This document shows positions 10,201-18,277 of a DNA stretch of 64,000 nucleotides, piece by piece; position 1 is the first letter of the stretch, and each line of letters begins with the position of its first letter. Source of the stretch: Kushneria avicenniae (GTDB lineage Bacteria; Pseudomonadota; Gammaproteobacteria; Pseudomonadales; Halomonadaceae); assembly GCF_900112585.1 (NCBI RefSeq), contig NZ_FOLY01000004.1, positions 1 to 64,000 of the forward strand, read 5' to 3'. Below the pieces are notes generated by a model. That model searched no databases, was not told where the DNA came from, and saw nothing but the letters and a program-made list of their open reading frames with translations. A program made the position numbers and the translations under genes.

Positions 10201-11260
10201 CGTGAAACTGGCTGTCGAACTGTTCAAGAAAGTCGCTGAGCACGCCCGAGAGTTCGGCAAAGTAGTCGCTAAAGCGCAGAAGCTCGCTGTCCGCCCCGAC
10301 GCCTTCTTCCATCACGCGCCGATCCACCGTGGTGCGAAGCTGGTCGACAAGATGCGGAAAACGCTGCTGAAAGGCGGCAATCACGCCCTGCTGGCGCAGC
10401 TCTTCAAGAGAGAAGGTAATGCCCCAGGGACGCTGGCGCTCGGTGGCATCAAGTGATTCAAAGGTACGCGTAAAACCGGGCAGCAGATCCGCCTTGCTGA
10501 AAAAGAGATAAACGGGCGGATTGAGCCCCAGACAATCACGATACTCACCAACCCGACTCACCAGCTGCTCTGCCAGTGCATGGGCCTGCTGCCGGGAATC
10601 GTTCAGCAGGTCCGGCAGACTGACGACCAGCACCAGACCGTTGATTGCCGGGCGACTGCGCTGTTTGCGAAGCGTTTTCAAAAAGTCGGCAAATTCACTG
10701 GCAGGACGGTCATCGGTGAGATACCGACCGGCCGTATCGATCATGACCGCCTCACGACTGAAGTACCAGTCACAGTGCTGGGTACCGCTGACGGCTGAAA
10801 GCTGACTGCCACCTGCCATGGTCGCCGACAGTGAAGAACGGGTCAGCAATGAGGTCTTGCCGGCCGAAGACATGCCCACGACCAGATACCATGGCAGTGC
10901 ATAAAGCGATGCCTTGCCACCTTCAACCGAACGCGAGGCACGCTGCATGGCCATGGCATGCTTGAGACGTTCACTTAGAACCTGATAGTCACCCGGCTCG
11001 CTGTCAGCCGCTTCACGATGTACTTCGAGCTCGACCAGATTTTCGATGTTGCGCTCGGCTCGAATGCGATGGTACTGGCGAAGTACCACAGCCAGCAGCC
11101 AGACGGCTGTCACGAGCGCCATGGCGATAAAAATCTGCTCGCGCTCCCGGGTCACCAGCGGCAGCAACAACACGCACATGACAAGACCTGCCAGCCATAG
11201 CACGATGGCCAGTGACCAGAACCCCTTGAGCGAGCGCAGAAATCGTAGAAAACGCATCAT
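7241..11260 (-). CDS. tssM: T6SS membrane protein TssM (IcmF/ImpL)
   Basis: Full-length TssM of 1339 residues. It has two N-terminal membrane helices (about 14-62), Walker A GMSSAGKT (about 129-136), a third helix near 436-455 and a long periplasmic region ending in the TssM C-terminal domain that contacts TssJ. With TssL and TssJ it forms the envelope-spanning channel. About residues 565-690 form a low-complexity Ser/Thr/Arg/Asp/Glu-rich segment that looks like an inserted flexible linker at the start of the periplasmic part. The gene follows tssL by 7 bp and is followed by tagF. Confidence 0.95.
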   Translation of the reverse strand: MMRFLRFLRSLKGFWSLAIVLWLAGLVMCVLLLPLVTREREQIFIAMALVTAVWLLAVVLRQYHRIRAERNIENLVELEVHREAADSEPGDYQVLSERLKHAMAMQRASRSVEGGKASLYALPWYLVVGMSSAGKTSLLTRSSLSATMAGGSQLSAVSGTQHCDWYFSREAVMIDTAGRYLTDDRPASEFADFLKTLRKQRSRPAINGLVLVVSLPDLLNDSRQQAHALAEQLVSRVGEYRDCLGLNPPVYLFFSKADLLPGFTRTFESLDATERQRPWGITFSLEELRQQGVIAAFQQRFPHLVDQLRTTVDRRVMEEGVGADSELLRFSDYFAELSGVLSDFLEQFDSQFHGERAPVLRGLYFTSALQSGPTLPALLDEKTRHDFALEQSADVANSRVSQGEKSYFITDTFREVIFADRNLSLYYSRHGNRRSLPPFLIGTAGLLGVAVIAAQGWSAWHNHQWVDEISQTLEQEGAGPVMSMSRDQRLSLLADMQRQLTGIEQYRQQGIPLRLDMGLYQGDAMRDALMQAWGALLKAEALTPLQMRLARQLRELGALAGRHDGIDTSDEAAQNALSDNETTPEASAGDNSRTQALSDRGQAIGNSAVSRMKERSTERPALGSAPTSLSEVGSRVRSEARSRTTDSARDAWYSARSDLRTDVEEGMRQGEDALGDLNGDEADAQGVASTPGESRGPSLSEEMLTRLDQADIERLIEGYSSLQLYLILTDPGAHEDQADFVATALPRLLTDMSRTRDIALSQEGIVDSAALYVHFLQQGEAPALERNDRLVADTRNNLNAFLIDSSLVDREYLRYQLEVEKRFDPLTLSRMAPDMPGRLLYASRAVPAFYTREVWEQYLRPEIIKTVSGDLARESDWVLDDETTDDAVQSKARFVSQLMARYKRDYARAWERFLTSTHVSQFDTLDQSSTRLAQYSDLQTSPLRQVLAAVDDNTRWDSPRAHDEQSDQSGREQDQSFWTRVTRVFGDDSADGPSIDLASLPRINDGMLARHFRPVSRLLAADEATGSDDSVVNQYLLDLRQLKSRIDNIRGAQDTGRSSKSLIMETLAGQSSEINTLRNFIAARVDTSRTPLVASLQPLFHTPVENTWKALNGPARTQLNGAWNDQVHTPWQQMVAGRYPVADSTNEASVRDLSHFIDPDDGVLSKFRRDEIGDLAGSGSGQRSNMVDPRMLESIDNATELGRVIDSLSDLQNGFELQMNPTAGLTEIVLTIDGQTIRYRNNSQHWERLVWPGDGKSFGARMDIINRNGERHTVFDYPGRWGFLRMIDSAHITPLDQARQRFGWQTWMGAVSFDVRNFGGVKVSDLKRIKSLSIPGMGQ

Positions 11261-11267
11261 GTCCGAC

Positions 11268-11987
11268 TCACTCTTGCCCGGGGGTATTGAACAGTTGCTG
11301 TATCTGTTCGATCAGGGCATCCGTCGCACTGCCCAACCACCAGTGCAGCCCGCCATATACCGCCAGACATAACACCACAATGGCCAGCAGATAGACCCAG
11401 AACGGAATTTCATAGCGTAATAGCTGCCCGACCTGGTCGGGCAGTTTCCAGCTCTCGCTGATGCCGGCATCGTGATGGCGATAGCGGGCAATGTCCTGCC
11501 CCAGCGTATTGGCGATATAGCGAAGCTGCTCCCGGTTTTCCAGGCTGTATTTCCCCTCGAAACCCAGTGCCAGGCAAAGATGGTAGACCTCCAGCACATC
11601 GAGATTGCCTCGCACATCGGCGCGCAGCGCGTCCAGACGGTCATAGAACCCTTCGCCGGCCAGATGTACGCCAAAATAGCGATATTGAAACGGATGAAGC
11701 TCGACATGCTCGCGAATGTTGCCCACCCCCCCCTTGAGTACGCTCTCATCAAGGAAGGCACAGAGTGCATACTGAGCATCCTGCACGGCATCAGCGCTGT
11801 AATTTTCGCCCCTGGCACGCTCTTCAAAATCCTTGAGCCATCGATCAACGCTTTCCAGAAATCTCTCGACGCTTTCGGCCTGCTGACCGCGTCGCACCAT
11901 GAGGACCATGGAGATGAAATCGCGCGAAAGATATTTCAGGGTTCGTGGAGCGGCCTCATCTACCGGCCGGGCAAGGGCTTCGTTCAT
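11268..11987 (-). CDS. tssL: T6SS membrane protein TssL (DotU/ImpK)
   Basis: A 239-residue DotU-family protein: cytoplasmic helical domain with AVQDAQYALCAFLDESVL and HPFQYRYFG, then one C-terminal membrane helix (about 195-218, IPFWVYLLAIVVLCLAVYGG) and a short periplasmic tail. It lacks the C-terminal OmpA/peptidoglycan-binding extension found in evolved TssL proteins, a role likely taken by the TssM-OmpA fusion downstream. The start ATGA overlaps the tssK stop by 4 bp. Confidence 0.95.
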   Translation of the reverse strand: MNEALARPVDEAAPRTLKYLSRDFISMVLMVRRGQQAESVERFLESVDRWLKDFEERARGENYSADAVQDAQYALCAFLDESVLKGGVGNIREHVELHPFQYRYFGVHLAGEGFYDRLDALRADVRGNLDVLEVYHLCLALGFEGKYSLENREQLRYIANTLGQDIARYRHHDAGISESWKLPDQVGQLLRYEIPFWVYLLAIVVLCLAVYGGLHWWLGSATDALIEQIQQLFNTPGQE

Positions 11988-13330
11988 TTCATTACCGCCA
12001 TCAGTTCAATGCTGAGGTTTGTGAACCCGCTGGGCACGTAGAAGGCAATGGCCTGGGCCTGCATCATGCGTTCGTAAACGCTTCCCTGGGGCTCAAGAGC
12101 AAAATAATGGTTGTCCAGCCTTACCGGTATGGCACTGGGCAGACGAGAGGCATGCGTTAATGTGCCGCCGGGCATCGCCGTGTTGACCACGACCTCGATA
12201 TCTTCCGGTGAGCCCACTTTGAAGGCCCGGGGCACCAGTTCGAGAATGCGCGCGCCGGGCATGTCGGCATGAACGCTGATATAGAAATCGGCGTCCTTGA
12301 GGCGGGCATCGTTGAGTCGGCCGACGTAATACGAGGGTCGGGTCTGTTCGAGCGGAATGGGGATATACTGATTGGGAACCACGACATCCAGCAGTTCCCG
12401 TACGACCTGCTCGAGTGCCAACAGTGAAGGGGCCGGATCGCGGTGGTCGTATTCGGGAATATCGGCCAATGCGTGCGACATTGAAAATGTCATCAGACTG
12501 GCGGCAAGTTCCGCCAGAAAGTGATAGAGCCTTTCCGGATGACATCCTGTATGGGCGAGAAGATGGGAAAGCTGGGGATAGGCTCGATTAATGGTATAGA
12601 GCAGCCAGAAAAGCGTCACATCGCTGGAGCCGAATTCAGCCACCTGGTCGGCGCGCTCGCGTCGACGACCTGACAGGGCTTCGCTGCGGGCCTGAAGCAT
12701 TCCGATCAGACGATTGCCGATCTCGAGCGGCAGTGATGAAGAAAAGAGATGAAGCGAGGGCGGCATGAACTCACGCGTTTCGAGACTGAACCCTCCTGCT
12801 GCATTGCGCTTGAGCAGGGCGATCGGACAGCTGGTATAACCATCCAGACTATCCCCCTCCATCAAAAGGGTAACGTTGAGTTCCAGCGTCCCCAGTTCGT
12901 TTTCAAGCGAACCTTCGTTGAGATCAACCATCGAGTCAAAACGCTGGATAAAACGACGGTTGCCGCTGCGCGGCCCATGCTCGTTCAGATAGCTGGGCGC
13001 CCAGGGTTCCACGACTTTCAACGCTGCGTATATTCGCACCTCGGCATTGCGAGACAACTCATTGAGGTCACGCCCCAGCGGCAAAGGATCATGCTGGGGG
13101 GCATCCACCAGCGTACCGTCGGGAAATACCAGCTTGAGACGCGTCAGTCGAAGAGTACCCTGCTCAAGCGCTCCCTCATCAAAGGCCAGTTGCTGAACGC
13201 CCCAGTGAAACGGCGTCTGGGACTGACGTGCCGCTACCTGCTGGCGTTGATGAAATTCGTCCTGATACTGGAAGTGCTGGGGCAGAAGAAACATGCCTTC
13301 TGACCACATGATGCGATTACGCTTGCTCAC
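11984..13330 (-). CDS. tssK: T6SS baseplate protein TssK (ImpJ/VasE)
   Basis: A 448-residue TssK, which connects the baseplate to the TssJLM membrane complex. The N-terminal IMWSEGMFLLPQHFQYQDEF is the family signature. The mid region has FWLLYTINRAYPQLSHL and the end has FYVPSGFTNLSIELMAVMK. The start is a GTG at 13330, since the family has a few residues before WSEGMFL; an ATG at 13309 is the alternative. It is translationally coupled to tssL. Confidence 0.95.
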   Translation of the reverse strand: MSKRNRIMWSEGMFLLPQHFQYQDEFHQRQQVAARQSQTPFHWGVQQLAFDEGALEQGTLRLTRLKLVFPDGTLVDAPQHDPLPLGRDLNELSRNAEVRIYAALKVVEPWAPSYLNEHGPRSGNRRFIQRFDSMVDLNEGSLENELGTLELNVTLLMEGDSLDGYTSCPIALLKRNAAGGFSLETREFMPPSLHLFSSSLPLEIGNRLIGMLQARSEALSGRRRERADQVAEFGSSDVTLFWLLYTINRAYPQLSHLLAHTGCHPERLYHFLAELAASLMTFSMSHALADIPEYDHRDPAPSLLALEQVVRELLDVVVPNQYIPIPLEQTRPSYYVGRLNDARLKDADFYISVHADMPGARILELVPRAFKVGSPEDIEVVVNTAMPGGTLTHASRLPSAIPVRLDNHYFALEPQGSVYERMMQAQAIAFYVPSGFTNLSIELMAVMK

Positions 13331-13417
13331 TTGAATCCATCCCGAACGCCGCCGCGTTTACCTTTAAACTGTCAGCACACTGATACCAGAGCATCAGCGC
13401 CCTCATAAGATGTCCCA

Positions 13418-13987
13418 TCAATGCCCGCTGCCGGCCGTCACCTGACGGTTGATCAGGTCATCGCCCCTCTCGAGCTCGATCCGATCATCCACAAGGCGCA
13501 CCCGAATGCCTTCGGAAGCGCTTAGCAGACCGTCACGACGCAGCTCGTCGGCATCCAGCGCCACATGCCATACGTTGCGCTGCGTGTGACGAAAGAAAGC
13601 CGCGATGCCCACATACCGTGTCTTTTCATCAAGAGCTGCCACGTCAATTTTTTCATCGCCAGGCAATACCGTGAGCTCGCGCTGGGAAAGTAGCGCCTCA
13701 CCCAGCACATCATCCGGATTATCCCAGAGCTGATCAGGTGCTGCCGTTGCAAAGGGTGGCAACTCCCCAAGCTGATAAAGACGCACCACCACCGACAGAG
13801 GCTCTCCCTGAGTATCCGGGTTAAGCGAGGCATCGCTTGCGATCACGACTCTCACACGCTCCTGATTACCGAACAGATCGCCTGCCCATGAATCGCTCAT
13901 TCGGTTACCGACCCGATCGGCAACGCCACAGCCGCCAACCAGAAAAACCATGCAAAGCATTAATACTAAACGCATTAGCGACATCAT
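13418..13987 (-). CDS. tssJ: T6SS outer-membrane lipoprotein TssJ (VasD/SciN)
   Basis: TssJ is the outer-membrane lipoprotein that caps the TssLM channel. From the ATG at 13987 there is a 19-residue signal (MMSLMRLVLMLCMVFLVGG) followed by the lipobox Cys, then the VasD-type beta-sandwich with PLSVVVRLYQLGELPPF and LGEALLSQRELTVLPG. An in-frame ATG at 14038 would put 17 extra residues before the signal, so 13987 is preferred; it has CGAGG upstream. First gene of the minus half of the locus. Confidence 0.92.
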   Translation of the reverse strand: MMSLMRLVLMLCMVFLVGGCGVADRVGNRMSDSWAGDLFGNQERVRVVIASDASLNPDTQGEPLSVVVRLYQLGELPPFATAAPDQLWDNPDDVLGEALLSQRELTVLPGDEKIDVAALDEKTRYVGIAAFFRHTQRNVWHVALDADELRRDGLLSASEGIRVRLVDDRIELERGDDLINRQVTAGSGH

Positions 13988-14082
13988 CGATGCCTCGATT
14001 GAATGGACCCTTGATCGAGGAAAAGACATGGCTGCCATAACCTCTGTAAAATATCATGACGTACTTTATCAGATTAATTCGC

Positions 14083-14088
14083 TATAAT
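14083..14088 (+). promoter_or_regulatory. Candidate -10 (TATAAT) for the NlpE-like gene
   Basis: A perfect TATAAT lies 58 bp before the start at 14146 in the tssJ/nlpE-like divergent region. No good -35 is present at 16-18 bp, so the assignment is tentative. Confidence 0.35.
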
Positions 14089-14145
14089 CCGCCCAAAGAT
14101 TCACTGTTAATTACCAAAACACACTTTTTGATACACGGAAGGACC

Positions 14146-14652
14146 ATGAAGGTATTAACCCCACTGCTCGCAATGATGACAGTCCTGATGGGAGTGACAG
14201 GCTGTACTTCAACGCCCCCTACCGAAGTTCATGCCGTCAGGGCCCTGGAGCGATTTGAAGGGACCCTGCCCTGTCCGGACTGTAGAGGCGTTGCCACCGA
14301 TCTTGTCATCCGTCGCGATCCCATTACTGGTGCTCCTGACAACTTCTATCTTCATGAAGTCAGAATCGATGCACCGGGCGGTCAACGCGTCAATACCAGC
14401 TGGGGACAGTGGCGCATCGAACATGACCTTTTTGACGAACACAACCACCGTTATCGGCTAACACCGGAAATTGGTGACGAACGCCTTATGCTGATTCGCT
14501 CGGATGGCGCGCTTCAACCCGTTGGCAGTGAAGGGCGCCCCCTCACCGACGACAAGAGTGACCCGGCCCTTTTAAAGCCCATGACACCTGACCTTTCCAT
14601 GACCACAACGCCTTCTTCACAAGAGAAGCCAGTTCGGAATGCGGGCGAGTGA
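14146..14652 (+). CDS. NlpE-like outer-membrane lipoprotein
   Basis: A 168-residue lipoprotein. The signal MKVLTPLLAMMTVLMGVTG is followed by a lipobox Cys. The mature part has FEGTLPCPDCRGVATDLVIR, which matches the NlpE N-terminal domain (copper/surface sensing), including its CxxC pair. NlpE signals outer-membrane stress to the Cpx system in enterobacteria. This protein has only the N-terminal domain and a disordered tail. GGAAGGA precedes the ATG. It sits between the two T6SS halves, divergent from tssJ; a tie to T6SS assembly or envelope stress is inference. Confidence 0.7.
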   Translation: MKVLTPLLAMMTVLMGVTGCTSTPPTEVHAVRALERFEGTLPCPDCRGVATDLVIRRDPITGAPDNFYLHEVRIDAPGGQRVNTSWGQWRIEHDLFDEHNHRYRLTPEIGDERLMLIRSDGALQPVGSEGRPLTDDKSDPALLKPMTPDLSMTTTPSSQEKPVRNAGE

Positions 14653-14839
14653 AGCGCAAATGGCAATGGAATATCAGCTTAAAGGCATGTCAAAATTAGC
14701 CGTGAAGATAACAGAAGCTTTAATGTAGTGGTACATTCATTAGCTATATTGATAAATACCGATATACGGTAGCGCCTGTCAGCCTCTGAATGACGCGGCT
14801 CACATGCAAGGCATCTGCAACCATGGTCAGGAAAACGTG

Positions 14840-15598
14840 ATGACTCAGCCCTTCGATGTTGAAACGTTCATTCAGGCGAGAAAGCGCACACGGGTAATCT
14901 CGGATCTGCTCAGAACGCGGGCCAGTGATCATCTGTCCACACTGGCGCCGCTGGTCAGACCACAGCCCTTGTTCGGTGAATATCTGCAGGGTGCCCCACG
15001 AGGCAGCGGGCGGGAAAGCCAGCATCACTTCAAGGCTTTTCGCGCCCTGTTTGACAAGCATGCTGGCGCAGCCCCCTTCAATCTGATGAATGAGCTCGAT
15101 ATCCCACTGAATGTCATCAGTTCAACACCGGTCCTTTTTGCGCTGGAATACGACATTGACCTGACACCCGAGGAACGGATAAGTGTCATCAGCCCTGTGC
15201 GCTGGGTCGTGGGATACTCCTCCTTTGACCTGAGTCGCTTTCGAGAGGTGATCAACGATCCCAATCGCAGCAGCTCCGAACTACAGCGTTTTGTGGTGCA
15301 CTACCTGATGCTGTTTCATTGTTTCAGCAAGGCAGATGGCCTGGGCAGACTGCTGCGGGATCTGCGTTTTCCCATCAGCTTTCAACGTTTGAAGGGCTTT
15401 GGTGATCTCCCCTTCTGTGTCATGGGCTCGCCCATTGATGCCACCCTGCCCGATGAAGGCATTATTCGTCAGAGTACCGAGATATCCGGTAGCCACAGCT
15501 TCGAAGAGCTGATCGATGACACTGCCATCGACACCATGCAGGACGATCTGCGTGAGCAGCTTCTTGCGGCCATACGCGACATGCCGACCAGGACATGA
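14840..15598 (+). CDS. Unrecognised protein upstream of tssB
   Basis: A 252-residue soluble protein with no signal peptide or membrane segment. The ATG at 14840 follows CAGGAAA; an in-frame ATG at 14804 lacks a ribosome site. I recognise no family. Visible features are a basic N-terminal helix (ARKRTRVISDLLRTR), a region ISVISPVRWVVGYSSFDL and an acidic C-terminal helix. It ends 66 bp before tssB on the same strand, so it is probably the first gene of the tssBCEFGH transcript. That suggests a cytoplasmic T6SS accessory or regulatory factor; the function is unknown. Confidence 0.7.
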   Translation: MTQPFDVETFIQARKRTRVISDLLRTRASDHLSTLAPLVRPQPLFGEYLQGAPRGSGRESQHHFKAFRALFDKHAGAAPFNLMNELDIPLNVISSTPVLFALEYDIDLTPEERISVISPVRWVVGYSSFDLSRFREVINDPNRSSSELQRFVVHYLMLFHCFSKADGLGRLLRDLRFPISFQRLKGFGDLPFCVMGSPIDATLPDEGIIRQSTEISGSHSFEELIDDTAIDTMQDDLREQLLAAIRDMPTRT

Positions 15599-15664
15599 TC
15601 CTTTGCCGTTCTGAGCTTCGATCATCCGCCAACAAGCCTGCCATAACGAGAGAGGAAACCTTTC

Positions 15665-16198
15665 ATGGCCAGAAATGATAGTACCCAGCACAAGCTTTCA
15701 CGCGTTCGTGCGCCCCGTGTTCATCTGACCTATGACGTCGAAATCGGCGACAGCATTGAAAAGAAGGAGCTGCCGTTCGTAGTCGGTGTCATGGGCGACT
15801 ATTCAGGCAATCCGCTTGAGCCATTGCCGCGCCTCAAGGATCGCAAGTTCGTCAATGTTGATCGTGACAACTTCGATAGCGTCATGAAGGGCATCAAGCC
15901 GCGTCTGAGCTACCGGGTCGACAACACGCTGGCCAATGATGGCACTCAGCTGCCGGTAGAGCTCAACTTCAACCGGATGGAAGATTTCGAGCCGCAGGAA
16001 GTGGTGCGCCAGGTCGAACCGCTGCGCAAGCTACTGGAAGTACGCAGCAAGCTGGCAGACCTGCGCAACAAGATGGGAGGCAATGATCGGCTTGAAGAGC
16101 TCCTGATGGACGTTCTGCAAAATACCGACAAGCTCAAGACTCTGGGAGAAGAACTGGGCCGCCAGGCTGCCGCCAGCCCACAGGACAACAAGGAATAA
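15665..16198 (+). CDS. tssB: T6SS contractile sheath small subunit TssB (VipA)
   Basis: A 177-residue TssB. VHLTYDVEIGDSIEKKELPFVVGVMGDYSG and the following RKFVNVDRDNFDSVM are family signatures; ALANDGTQLPVELNF-like text and a C-terminal helix that pairs with TssC follow. TssB and TssC form the contractile sheath around the Hcp tube. GAGAGGA ribosome site; 11 bp before tssC. Confidence 0.96.
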   Translation: MARNDSTQHKLSRVRAPRVHLTYDVEIGDSIEKKELPFVVGVMGDYSGNPLEPLPRLKDRKFVNVDRDNFDSVMKGIKPRLSYRVDNTLANDGTQLPVELNFNRMEDFEPQEVVRQVEPLRKLLEVRSKLADLRNKMGGNDRLEELLMDVLQNTDKLKTLGEELGRQAAASPQDNKE

Positions 16199-16209
16199 CA
16201 GGAGACACC

Positions 16210-17709
16210 ATGGCCGAGAATCAGACAGATCAGCAGGCGCAGAGCGAGACCCGGGATGTTTTTGCACCGGAAGCCTCACTGCTTGACAACATCATTTCCG
16301 AAAGCCGCGTGGCCCGCTCGGAATCAGAACGCAGCCGCACACGCGATTTGATCGATGAGCTGGTTCATCAGGTACTTGATGGTGAAGTGACTCCCAGCAA
16401 GGATCTGATCGCTGTGCTCGATTCGCGCATTGCCGAGATCGACTCGCTGCTGTCCGAGCAGCTTAACGAAATCATGCATGCCAGCGAATTCCAGCAGCTT
16501 GAATCCTCCTGGCGCGGGCTCAAGTACCTGACCGATCAGACCGAAACCAGCACCAACATGAAGATTCATGTGCTGAACGCGCCAAAAAAGGATCTGGTCA
16601 GGGACCTCAAGTCGGCATCTGAATTCGACCAGAGTGCGCTGTTCAAGAAGGTCTATGAAGAAGAATACGGCACCTTCGGTGGCGCGCCTTATGGCATGCT
16701 GATCGGCGACTACGAATTTGGCCGCCATCCCCAGGACATGTATCTGCTTGAGCAGGTGTCCCATGTGGCTGCCGCCGCACATGCACCGTTTATCTCATCG
16801 GCCTCTCCCGAACTCTTTGGCTGGGACTCCTTCACGGACATGTCCGGTCCTCGCGACCTGTCGAAAATCTTCGATACCGTCGAATACGCCAAGTGGAAAT
16901 CCTTCCGTAACTCCGAAGATGCCCGCTATGTGGGTCTGACCCTGCCGCACGTTCTGGGCCGGTTGCCCTATGGCGAGGAAACCACACCGGTGGAAGAGTT
17001 CAACTTCACCGAAAACGTCGATGGACGGGATCACAACCGCTATCTATGGATGAACGCGGCCTACACCATGGGCGCACGCGTCAACGATGCCTTTTCGAAA
17101 TATGGCTGGTGTGTCGCCATTCGTGGTGTCGAGGGTGGTGGTCTGGTTGAGGATCTTCCCACCCACAATTTCCAGACCGACGATGGTGAAGTCGCCCTCA
17201 AGTGCCCGACAGAGATCTCGATCACCGACCGTCGCGAGAAGGAGCTTTCGGACCTGGGCTTTATCCCGCTGGTTCATTGCAAGGGCACCGATTACGCCGC
17301 CTTTTTCGGTACCCAGTCGGCGCAGTTGCCCAAGCACTACAATACTGACGTTGCCAACGCCAACGCTCGACTCTCTTCGCAGCTGCAGTACATCTTCGCC
17401 ACATCGCGCATTGCCCACTTCATGAAGGCCATCATGCGCGACAAGGTAGGCAGCTTTGCCTCCCGGCAGGGTGTCGAGGATTACCTCAATGAATGGCTGT
17501 CGCAGTACGTTCTGCTTGACGACAACGCCGGTCAGGAAGCCAAGGCGCAGTATCCGCTGCGTGAAGCCCGCGTCGAGGTTGCCGAAGTTCCTGGCAAGCC
17601 TGGCGCCTACAAGGCCGTCACCTTCCTGCGCCCGCACTATCAGCTCGATGAGCTGACCGCGTCGCTGCGACTGGTGTCCGAGCTGCCGCAATCCACGCGC
17701 GGTTCCTGA
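16210..17709 (+). CDS. tssC: T6SS contractile sheath large subunit TssC (VipB)
   Basis: A 499-residue TssC: SSWRGLKYLTDQTETS near residue 97, YGMLIGDYEFGRHPQD, FISSASPELFGWDSF, and the C-terminal LRPHYQLDELTASLRLVSELP found at the end of family members. It is the main sheath subunit, disassembled by ClpV after contraction. A strong hairpin follows the gene before tssE. Confidence 0.97.
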   Translation: MAENQTDQQAQSETRDVFAPEASLLDNIISESRVARSESERSRTRDLIDELVHQVLDGEVTPSKDLIAVLDSRIAEIDSLLSEQLNEIMHASEFQQLESSWRGLKYLTDQTETSTNMKIHVLNAPKKDLVRDLKSASEFDQSALFKKVYEEEYGTFGGAPYGMLIGDYEFGRHPQDMYLLEQVSHVAAAAHAPFISSASPELFGWDSFTDMSGPRDLSKIFDTVEYAKWKSFRNSEDARYVGLTLPHVLGRLPYGEETTPVEEFNFTENVDGRDHNRYLWMNAAYTMGARVNDAFSKYGWCVAIRGVEGGGLVEDLPTHNFQTDDGEVALKCPTEISITDRREKELSDLGFIPLVHCKGTDYAAFFGTQSAQLPKHYNTDVANANARLSSQLQYIFATSRIAHFMKAIMRDKVGSFASRQGVEDYLNEWLSQYVLLDDNAGQEAKAQYPLREARVEVAEVPGKPGAYKAVTFLRPHYQLDELTASLRLVSELPQSTRGS

Positions 17710-17724
17710 TCGAAAACGGGTCAA

Positions 17725-17753
17725 CAGGCATCGGGCGCGTCTCCCGATGCCTG
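17725..17753 (+). terminator. Intercistronic hairpin between tssC and tssE
   Basis: CAGGCATCGGG (17725-17735) and CCCGATGCCTG (17743-17753) form a perfect 11-bp stem with a 7-nt loop. No T tract follows, so it is more likely an mRNA-stabilising or partial-termination hairpin that keeps sheath-subunit levels above those of the baseplate genes downstream. Confidence 0.6.
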
Positions 17754-17794
17754 CCGGTTCAGGATCTTTTCCGTGTTGAAGGAGCGCAACGCCG

Positions 17795-18277
17795 ATGAGT
17801 GACCACTTGCAAATGGTGCCGACCCTGCTGGATCGGCTGCTTGACGATGACCCCGCCAGATCGAGCGAGTCGCGGCCGGGGCACCTTTGCTCACTGACCG
17901 AGTACAAGGCAAGCGTTGTGCGCGACCTTGAGCTACTGGTCAACACTCGTCGCGAACTCGTTGCCCGTGAGCTGGACGACTGGCCGGCCCTTCAGGGCAC
18001 CCTGCTTGACTATGGCCTGCCCGACTTTATCAGCCGGGGGCTGCACAGCAGCGAGGATCGACGCCTGATTCAGCGCCAGCTTGAGCGCACCATTGAGCAT
18101 GGTGATCGACGTTTCAGCAGTGTCAGGGTGCGTCTGCTCAACCAGGAAAATCACGACCGGGTGCTGCAGTTTCGCGTTGAAGCCGTCCTGTCACTAAGCG
18201 AAGCCTCCCAGCGAGTCGCCTTCGATGCCGTGCTTCAGGTAACTACCCGTCAATACAAGGTTTCGAATCTGACCTGA
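17795..18277 (+). CDS. tssE: T6SS baseplate protein TssE (gp25-like)
   Basis: A 160-residue protein of the GPW/gp25 family: LLDRLLDDDP, then SVVRDLELLVNTR, LLDYGLPDF and a C-terminal strand-rich part (VLQFRVEAVL). TssE initiates sheath polymerisation on the baseplate, as phage T4 gp25 does. Its TGA overlaps the tssF ATG by one base. Confidence 0.95.
   Translation: MSDHLQMVPTLLDRLLDDDPARSSESRPGHLCSLTEYKASVVRDLELLVNTRRELVARELDDWPALQGTLLDYGLPDFISRGLHSSEDRRLIQRQLERTIEHGDRRFSSVRVRLLNQENHDRVLQFRVEAVLSLSEASQRVAFDAVLQVTTRQYKVSNLT

Noticed and set aside
17044-17946. A 300-codon open frame opposite the end of tssC
   Set aside because: Spans the tssC-tssE boundary in antisense with no domain; GC-skew artefact.
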